Assembly: GCA_016650355.1 (NCBI GenBank)
Contig: JAENVX010000013.1
Span: forward strand, 1-5,440
DNA length: 5,440 nt
Origin: Bacteroidia bacterium
Lineage (GTDB): Bacteria > Bacteroidota > Bacteroidia > Cytophagales > Cyclobacteriaceae
Direction of reading: 5' to 3'
Shown here: positions 1 through 4,866 of the stretch, piece after piece
How positions within the stretch are numbered: position 1 is the stretch's first letter
How the letters are laid out: each line of letters begins with the position of its first letter
Made by a program: the position numbers and the translations under genes
The notes under the pieces: model-generated
Told to the model about the DNA's origin: nothing
What the model saw: only the letters and a program-made list of their open reading frames with translations
Database searches by the model: none

Positions 1-2
1 CA

Positions 3-1268
3 CCCCAAGCCGAGCGTCTTTACTCGAGCCGGATTAATAAATTAATCGTGCTCACAGCGGTTATGATTTTCTCAGCTGGTTCCTTTCGAGGATTAGCACA
101 AAGTGCCACTCCTGCCCTTAACTTCTATGCCAAAAAGCAGAAAGGCTTTGGATTCGTAACTTCTGATAGTGTGTTTTCGCTCAATTTTCAGTTTCGGATG
201 CAGAACAGAGCTATGTACATTACAAAAACGGATACAGATTTGGCGCCTGAAGCCTTTGAATTCCGGGTGAGAAGATTGAGATTAAAATTTACTGGCTTTG
301 TGTACAACCCCAAACTCACATATTACATCCAGCTATCATTCTCAAGAGGGGATATGGATTGGCGAAATTTTGAGAACTCAAGAATTAACTCAAGCCCGAA
401 TGTCGTACGCGATGCAGTAATTTATTACAATCCCAATCCTAAACTCAGATTAGGCTTTGGTCAGACCAAGTTACCCGGCAACCGACAGCGGGTTGTTTCT
501 TCTGGGGACCAACAGTTTTTTGACCGTTCGATTGTCAATGCAAGATTCACGGTTGATCGGGATTTTGGATTTTTTGGACACTATACCACTAAGTATTTGA
601 TTTTAAGGGGTGCACTTACCTCTGGAGAAGGAAGAAATTCAGACATTTCAAATAATGGCCTCGCATCAACAGGTCGAATTGAGTTTCTTCCATTCGGGCG
701 CTTCACGGGCGAAAACGACTACATGGAAGGTGACCTTGAGCGAGAAGAGACTTTGAAAGTTTCATTGGCAACAACGTATTCCCACAATGAAAATGCACTT
801 CGGCAATCTGGGCAGCTGGGAAACGATTTATACGAGACTCGTACCATGAATGCCTTTGAAATGGATCTTCTCGCAAAGTATAGTGGTTGGGCCTGGTATT
901 CTGAATTCATGAATAGAACTACGAGTAATCCTATCACCATTAATCCAAGTAACGCTACACAATTGCGTGCTGTGTATGCGGGATACGGTTTTATGTCGCA
1001 GATGAGTTATCTCTTTAAAAACAATTTTGAGATATCCGGACGCTACGCTATGACGCAGCCATCTTCTAAACTATATAACAATAGTGAGGCGCCAACCTTA
1101 AATGAAAAGCAACAGGAGAACTACGAAATGGGATTGACCCGATATTTTAATGGCCACCGATTGAAGGTACAGGGTGGATTAATGTATACTACTTTAACAG
1201 ATTTGAGAACGAATTCTTTCAATGAAGGGTATTTCTCAATGGCTTTCCAGGTAGAACTTGGAATTTGA
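3..1268 (+). CDS. Porin_O_P-family outer-membrane porin, 5' end probably outside the window
   Basis: Predicted outer-membrane beta-barrel channel resembling the phosphate-selective porin O/P family (OprO/OprP-like) common in Bacteroidota; the true substrate is unknown. The first in-frame start codon is the GTG at 48 (406 residues from there), but the frame is open back to position 3. The codons before the GTG encode a basic stretch (SSRINK) that continues into the hydrophobic core LIVLTAVMIFSAG, so the signal peptide n-region lies upstream of 48 and the real start is likely outside the window. A signal peptidase I site fits after GLA, before QSA. Counting from the GTG, residues 72-83 (FRVRRLRLKFTG) followed by alternating aromatic and polar strands, and residues 138-164 (GQTKLPG...FFDRSIVN), match the family's usual pattern. 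The last strand ends QVELGI rather than in Phe. It converges on the carotenoid operon and no functional link is evident. The fold assignment is good, the specificity is not. Confidence 0.82.
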   Translation, partial: PQAERLYSSRINKLIVLTAVMIFSAGSFRGLAQSATPALNFYAKKQKGFGFVTSDSVFSLNFQFRMQNRAMYITKTDTDLAPEAFEFRVRRLRLKFTGFVYNPKLTYYIQLSFSRGDMDWRNFENSRINSSPNVVRDAVIYYNPNPKLRLGFGQTKLPGNRQRVVSSGDQQFFDRSIVNARFTVDRDFGFFGHYTTKYLILRGALTSGEGRNSDISNNGLASTGRIEFLPFGRFTGENDYMEGDLEREETLKVSLATTYSHNENALRQSGQLGNDLYETRTMNAFEMDLLAKYSGWAWYSEFMNRTTSNPITINPSNATQLRAVYAGYGFMSQMSYLFKNNFEISGRYAMTQPSSKLYNNSEAPTLNEKQQENYEMGLTRYFNGHRLKVQGGLMYTTLTDLRTNSFNEGYFSMAFQVELGI

Positions 1269-1292
1269 TTTTTTCAGAAGTGAGTAACTTAG

Positions 1293-1811
1293 TTAGGCGA
1301 CAATTTTAGTCAGCTGCGGATGCTCAACGATCAACTTAAACCAGGAAGTGTAAGCTTGAGGATTTTTTTTGATATCTACACGAAGTGAATTCATTTCGGT
1401 GAACTTCCAATCCTCTACTTCTTCCCGATTGATCATAGGTGTTCCGTCAAAAGTGCCAATGAAAACATGATCGCATTCATGTTCCACCAACCCTTTATCC
1501 AAATCTGCCTTATAAATAAACTTATAAGAAAAAGTAGGCTTTAGTTCAATGCCCATTTCCTGTTTTAGCTTTCTCTGTGTGGCCTGTTCCAAAGGTTCGT
1601 CTGGAAGTGGATGGCTGCAGCAGGTATTTGTCCAAAGGCCTCCACTGTGATATTTATTTGGAGCTCTCTTTTGCAAAAGCACTTCGCCTTTGGAATTAAA
1701 TAGAAGAATAGAAAAAGCCCTGTGCAATATTCCTTTACGATGGGCTTCCAGCTTTTCCATCGTACCAATGGCATTGTCATCTTGATCTACCAATATAACA
1801 TGTTCCATCAT
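1293..1811 (-). CDS. idi: Isopentenyl-diphosphate delta-isomerase, type 1 (Nudix fold)
   Basis: Cytoplasmic enzyme that interconverts IPP and DMAPP, supplying prenyl donors for the carotenoid pathway. In the 172-residue version, the catalytic Cys is Cys65 in WTNTCCSHP (equivalent to E. coli Cys67) with metal ligand His67; His24 and His30 lie in AHRKGILHRAF, and Glu110 and Glu112 in LVEHECDHVF provide the acid and metal residues. The Nudix-like helix contains RKLKQEMG. Length is normal for bacterial type 1 enzymes. Start choice: the ATG at 1811 overlaps the crtB stop as ATGA, typical of translational coupling, and gives the usual N-terminus MMEHVILVD. A further in-frame ATG at 1829 would add six residues (MSIQYA) and overlap crtB by 22 nt; the ATG at 1808 is also possible. 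It is the last gene of the operon. All catalytic residues are present, so it is probably active. Confidence 0.93.
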   Translation of the reverse strand: MMEHVILVDQDDNAIGTMEKLEAHRKGILHRAFSILLFNSKGEVLLQKRAPNKYHSGGLWTNTCCSHPLPDEPLEQATQRKLKQEMGIELKPTFSYKFIYKADLDKGLVEHECDHVFIGTFDGTPMINREEVEDWKFTEMNSLRVDIKKNPQAYTSWFKLIVEHPQLTKIVA

Positions 1812-2650
1812 AGCATATTGAATTGACATTTCAAATAAGAATAGGCGAGAAGCCTTGCCTTATGGCGTTTACGTATACGAATTCGCGATTTCAAGACATG
1901 TGCCGAAGGTGTATTTTGGATTTTACGGAACAATGCAAGATAATACACATAGGCGACATACACACCAAACCGTGCTGATCGAGGGAGTTGCTTAATACCT
2001 TTGTAACCTGCGTCAAAATCAGTTTTGATGCTTTTCTCAATTTGCTCTTTGCTTACATCATCAAATGAAGCGATATCAACACCAGGGAAGTAGGTCCTTC
2101 CCATTCCAAGGTAGTCCGCATTTAGATCACGCAAGAAATTTATCTTTTGAAAAGCTGAGCCCAAGCTCATCGCAAATGGTTTTAGCCTCAAATACATTGC
2201 CACATCACCTTTGCAAAATACGCGAAGGCACATGAGGCCAACTACTTCCGCAGACCCTAAAATATAATCTTTAAGACCTTCCTCGTCATAATTCTTTTTG
2301 TGAAGATCCGTTTCCATGCTCATCAGAAATTGATCAATAAGCTCACGTTCAATTTTGTAGGTATGTACAACAGCCTGAAAACTATTAAGGATGGGATTAA
2401 GGCTTATGCCGTCAGTTATAGAACGATGCGTTTCCTCCTGAAACCTGACGAACAATTCAGCTTTGTTGTAATCGTGAAAAGTATCCACAATTTCATCAGC
2501 GAACCTCACAAATCCATAAATGGCGTAAATAGGATCTCGTAATTCTTTTTGAAGACAACGAACGCCAAGCGAAAAGGAAGTACTGTATGTTTTGGTTGTG
2601 AGCCTGCTGCACTTGATTGATACTTTATCAAAAATTCGTTTTTGATCCAT
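1808..2650 (-). CDS. crtB: Phytoene synthase (squalene/phytoene synthase family)
   Basis: Predicted to condense two geranylgeranyl diphosphates head-to-head, via prephytoene diphosphate, into phytoene, the first committed carotenoid step. The protein has 280 residues, a normal length. The first Asp-rich motif is DEIVD at residues 52-56, within YGFVRFADEIVD. The second is DLNAD at 175-179, within INFLRDLNADYLGMGRTYFP. The stretch from Tyr129 to Cys141 (YILGSAEVVGLMC) matches the family's helix before the second motif. An SFSLG segment near residue 25 corresponds to the N-terminal substrate-binding region. The start at 2650 lies 6 nt after the crtI stop, and those 6 nt read AGGTGG on the coding strand. 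The stop overlaps the idi start. Squalene-type synthases of the same superfamily are the alternative, but placement directly after crtI strongly favours phytoene synthase. There is no GGPP synthase gene in the window. Confidence 0.93.
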   Translation of the reverse strand: MDQKRIFDKVSIKCSRLTTKTYSTSFSLGVRCLQKELRDPIYAIYGFVRFADEIVDTFHDYNKAELFVRFQEETHRSITDGISLNPILNSFQAVVHTYKIERELIDQFLMSMETDLHKKNYDEEGLKDYILGSAEVVGLMCLRVFCKGDVAMYLRLKPFAMSLGSAFQKINFLRDLNADYLGMGRTYFPGVDIASFDDVSKEQIEKSIKTDFDAGYKGIKQLPRSARFGVYVAYVYYLALFRKIQNTPSAHVLKSRIRIRKRHKARLLAYSYLKCQFNML

Positions 2651-2656
2651 CCACCT

Positions 2657-4171
2657 TTATGAGTTTACTAATTTAACACGCTTTAAGTTCCTATTTTCCT
2701 GCGATCTATTTCTTCTTATCAACTCGTCAGCCACAACTTGTCCTGAAATAAGCGAAGGGGGTACCCCAGGGCCTGGCACAGTTAGTTGTCCTGTATAAAA
2801 CAGGTTTTTTACCTTTTTGTTTATCATCGATGGCTTAAGATTTGCAGTTTGCAGAATAGTGTTGGCCAGACCGTACGCATTTCCTTTAAAAGCATTGTAA
2901 TCGGAAATAAAATCCTTGTGCGCATAACTCCTTTTAAAAACGATATGTTTTTTGATGGATTGACCAATTATCTTTTCAAAACGATCCATCACCAAATTGA
3001 AATATTTTTTGCGAGTACTTGCGTCATCTGTCAAATCCGTAGCTACCGGAATTAGGATAAATATATTTTCATGTCCTTCTGGCGCAACAGTTGGATCGGT
3101 TTGAGATGGACTCGATACATAAAACTGAGGTGATGTTGGCCACTTAGGGTCATCGTATATTTCTCTGGAGTGCAACGAGAAATCCTGATCAAAAAATAAT
3201 GTATGGTGGAGCAGTCCTTCAATTTTCTTATTGAGTCCCAAATAGAAAATCAGGCTCGATGGAGCCATTGACCTACTTTTCCAATATTTTTCAGAATACC
3301 TTCTGTGGCTACGCGGCAAAAGTGTTTGTTCAACGTGATGATAATCAGCGCCTGCTATAACATAGTCGAAATCTCGTGCTTCACCATTTAGGATAATGGC
3401 TTTAATAGCATTTCCATTCATTTCAAAGCCAGAAACTTCGCTATTAAATTCAAATTTTACACCTTGTTCTTTAGCGATTGCTGTCATGCCTTCCACAATT
3501 TTAAACATACCACCTTTCGGATACCATGTTCCCAATGCCATATCAGCATAATTCATCAGGCTATAAAGTGCTGGTGTTTTTTGTGCTGTTGCCCCAAGAA
3601 AGAGAACGGGAAATTCCAGGAGTTGAATGAGCCTAGGATTTTTAAAGAACTTTCTAACGTAGCGTGACAGAGAATGAAAGATGTGGAGATTAAAAACACC
3701 TTTGAGTAATTTCACATCAAACAGTTCGGAAAGGGAGAGCCCCGGTTTATACACAAGCTCATTTACACCGATGTCGTATTTGAATTTGCCCTCTTCCAGA
3801 AATTCCAATAGTTTTTTTCCGCTTCCCGTTTCTTGCTCCTCGAAAAGTTTGCAAAGACTATTTACCCCTGCTGGAATATCAAGAAAATCTGCCTTGCTGT
3901 AATAAATTCTATAGGATGGATCAAGTCGCTTAAGCTGGTAGTAATCAGAGGTCTTTTTTCCGAAGCGTGCAAAAAACTTATCGAAAACATCAGGCATCCA
4001 ATACCAACTTGGGCCCATATCGAAAGTAAATCCATGTTCTTCAAATTTTCGTGCTCTGCCACCAGGTGTAGCATTTTTCTCAAAGACCGTTACATCAAAT
4101 CCAGCTTGTGCCAAGCAAGCGGCTGCCGTTAGGCCAGCAAAACCAGAACCAATGACTGCGGTTTTTTTCAT
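2657..4171 (-). CDS. crtI: Phytoene desaturase, CrtI type
   Basis: FAD-dependent desaturase and isomerase that introduces double bonds into phytoene, probably four steps to lycopene; members act at the membrane surface. The 504 residues match the usual CrtI length. The N-terminal dinucleotide-binding fold is clear: GSGFAG at residues 8-13, acidic Glu31 at the end of strand 2 (VTVFEKN), then PGGRAR at 36-41 and FDMGPSWYWMP shortly after. The C-terminal CrtI signature lies at about 456-485, with key residues YTGQLTVPGPGVPPSLISG. Related family members (CrtD, CrtN, 4,4'-diapophytoene desaturases) are hard to separate by eye, and the number of desaturation steps cannot be read from the sequence. 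The neighbouring crtB makes the CrtI role most likely. The gene begins 29 nt after the sigma-factor stop, with no strong ribosome binding site, and its start is followed by a run of seven A (ATGAAAAAAA). No frameshift is seen. Confidence 0.93.
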   Translation of the reverse strand: MKKTAVIGSGFAGLTAAACLAQAGFDVTVFEKNATPGGRARKFEEHGFTFDMGPSWYWMPDVFDKFFARFGKKTSDYYQLKRLDPSYRIYYSKADFLDIPAGVNSLCKLFEEQETGSGKKLLEFLEEGKFKYDIGVNELVYKPGLSLSELFDVKLLKGVFNLHIFHSLSRYVRKFFKNPRLIQLLEFPVLFLGATAQKTPALYSLMNYADMALGTWYPKGGMFKIVEGMTAIAKEQGVKFEFNSEVSGFEMNGNAIKAIILNGEARDFDYVIAGADYHHVEQTLLPRSHRRYSEKYWKSRSMAPSSLIFYLGLNKKIEGLLHHTLFFDQDFSLHSREIYDDPKWPTSPQFYVSSPSQTDPTVAPEGHENIFILIPVATDLTDDASTRKKYFNLVMDRFEKIIGQSIKKHIVFKRSYAHKDFISDYNAFKGNAYGLANTILQTANLKPSMINKKVKNLFYTGQLTVPGPGVPPSLISGQVVADELIRRNRSQENRNLKRVKLVNS

Positions 4172-4200
4172 TTGTTGGAGACCTGTCTATTGAGTGTAGA
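4172..4200 (-). other. Short sigma-crtI spacer
   Basis: 29 nt between the sigma-factor stop and the crtI start. It holds no hairpin terminator and no recognisable promoter. The only symmetry is a trivial AGAC-AG-GTCT element. Its shortness supports co-transcription of the sigma gene with crtI. Confidence 0.4.
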
Positions 4201-4704
4201 TTAATTGTATCCAACTAATTTTTTCTGAATTTCTTTTCTTGCATGGAAGATGCGATTCTTCACTGTGCCTATTGGCAGATTTAATTCTTTGGCAATTTCA
4301 TGATATTTATATCCAGTTGCATGCATTTTGAAAGGCTTTAGCAGCTCGTCTTTCATGTCATTCACATTACGCCAAACTTCTTTGAACTCCATACTTTCTT
4401 GAGGTCGGTTGAAAGTGTGAGTGTCTTCTACATTCAAAATATAAAGTTCTTTAGTGGTGTCATGAGAGGTTTTTGCGCGCTGGTTTTTTCTATAATTGTT
4501 GATAAATGTATTGCGCATAATGGTAAAGAGCCAGCCCTTTAGATTTGTATCGGCTCTGAATTTATCCCGGTACGTGAGAGCTTTTAGAATTGTGTCTTGA
4601 ACAAGATCCTGCGATTCTTCCCGATCCCTTGTAAACTTTTTGGTGAAAGTGCGCAGCATCGGGCGAAGCGTTGAAACTTGGGTATCAAAATCAAAGGTTG
4701 TCAT
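4201..4704 (-). CDS. ECF-type RNA polymerase sigma factor (sigma-70 family, regions 2 and 4)
   Basis: Extracytoplasmic-function sigma factor that should direct RNA polymerase to a specific promoter set, plausibly the carotenoid genes next to it. With the start at 4704 it has 167 residues, a typical ECF length. Region 2 covers roughly residues 13-74: the core-binding helix contains SQDLVQDTILKAL (31-43), followed by FRADTNLKGWLFTIMRNTFI (49-68) and the basic NNYRKNQR. Region 4 is a helix-turn-helix at about 125-160 with GYKYHEIAKELNLPIGTVKN and a basic tail. An upstream in-frame ATG at 4746 would add 14 residues (MLFNYFNIKLNNNI), but that DNA is an inverted-repeat, AT-rich regulatory region and the extra peptide is unlike sigma-factor N-termini, so 4704 was chosen. 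No anti-sigma gene is adjacent. Its place between a CarH-like regulator and crtI recalls LitS of Streptomyces, an analogy rather than proven orthology. Confidence 0.92.
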   Translation of the reverse strand: MTTFDFDTQVSTLRPMLRTFTKKFTRDREESQDLVQDTILKALTYRDKFRADTNLKGWLFTIMRNTFINNYRKNQRAKTSHDTTKELYILNVEDTHTFNRPQESMEFKEVWRNVNDMKDELLKPFKMHATGYKYHEIAKELNLPIGTVKNRIFHARKEIQKKLVGYN

Positions 4705-4711
4705 AATGTTA

Positions 4712-4743
4712 TTGTTTAACTTAATGTTAAAATAGTTAAACAA
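4712..4743. promoter_or_regulatory. Inverted repeat A, candidate operator
   Basis: Perfect 10-bp arms TTGTTTAACT (4712-4721) and AGTTAAACAA (4734-4743), separated by 12 bp, so arm centres are 22 bp apart, about two helical turns. It lies 8-39 bp upstream of the chosen sigma start. A partly overlapping dyad, TTAATGTT (4721-4728) with AACATTAA (4742-4749), and a further AATGTT copy at 4705-4710 add to the symmetry. The position fits an operator for the neighbouring CarH-like protein or for autoregulation. The repeat is visible; the function is inferred. Confidence 0.5.
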
Positions 4744-4758
4744 CATTAACCAGAAAGC

Positions 4759-4789
4759 TTCATTTTAGCTCAGAATCTCTTAAAATGAA
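4759..4789. promoter_or_regulatory. Inverted repeat B, candidate operator
   Basis: Perfect 9-bp arms TTCATTTTA (4759-4767) and TAAAATGAA (4781-4789), separated by 13 bp, again with arm centres 22 bp apart. It lies about 55-85 bp upstream of the sigma start, and its centre is about 46.5 bp from that of inverted repeat A. The arms differ in sequence from repeat A. The spacer is long and the arms are AT-rich with no following U-tract, so a terminator is unlikely; a protein-binding site is the better reading. Confidence 0.42.
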
Positions 4790-4866
4790 TTTGTTTTGTT
4801 TAAGTGAATCTTACTAAAGACCGTTTTTAGACCCGGAAAAAAGGTGGAGGCTAAACAAAAAAAATG

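Larger units (their letters stand above)
4705..4866 (-). promoter_or_regulatory. Intergenic region upstream of the sigma-crt operon, candidate CarH-controlled promoter
   Basis: 162 bp between the carH-like stop and the sigma start, the only sizeable non-coding stretch in the window. It is very AT-rich and contains two separate perfect inverted repeats (listed separately). The 7-mer TTGTTTA or its complement occurs at 4712-4718, 4737-4743, 4796-4802 and 4852-4858. A canonical Bacteroidota promoter -7 element (TAnnTTTG) was not found on the minus strand, so the promoter itself is unplaced. No convincing intrinsic terminator follows the regulator gene, so the regulator may read through into the operon. 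Confidence 0.55.

Noticed and set aside
719..940. Minus-strand open frame within the porin gene
   Set aside because: It is antisense to the porin, which has a continuous family-like translation; no domain or start context supports it.
1565..1780. Minus-strand alternative frame within idi
   Set aside because: It overlaps the catalytic region of idi in another frame, and the idi frame carries every expected active-site residue.
3833..4132. Plus-strand open frame of about 99 codons inside crtI
   Set aside because: It is antisense to the conserved FAD-binding N-terminal region of crtI and its translation has no recognisable domain; other antisense frames at 2300-2542, 2786-3055, 3464-3667, 3681-3902 and 4877-5077 were dismissed for the same reason.
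4705..4746. N-terminal extension of the sigma factor from an ATG at 4746
   Set aside because: The added residues MLFNYFNIKLNNNI are encoded by the inverted-repeat AT-rich region and do not resemble sigma-factor N-termini; the ATG at 4704 gives a normal-length ECF protein.
4817..4866. Intrinsic terminator after the carH-like gene
   Set aside because: The minus strand has a run of eight T just after the stop, but no stable stem precedes it; the TTTTT/AAAAA pairing near 4823-4842 is weak and lies on the wrong side of the T-run.
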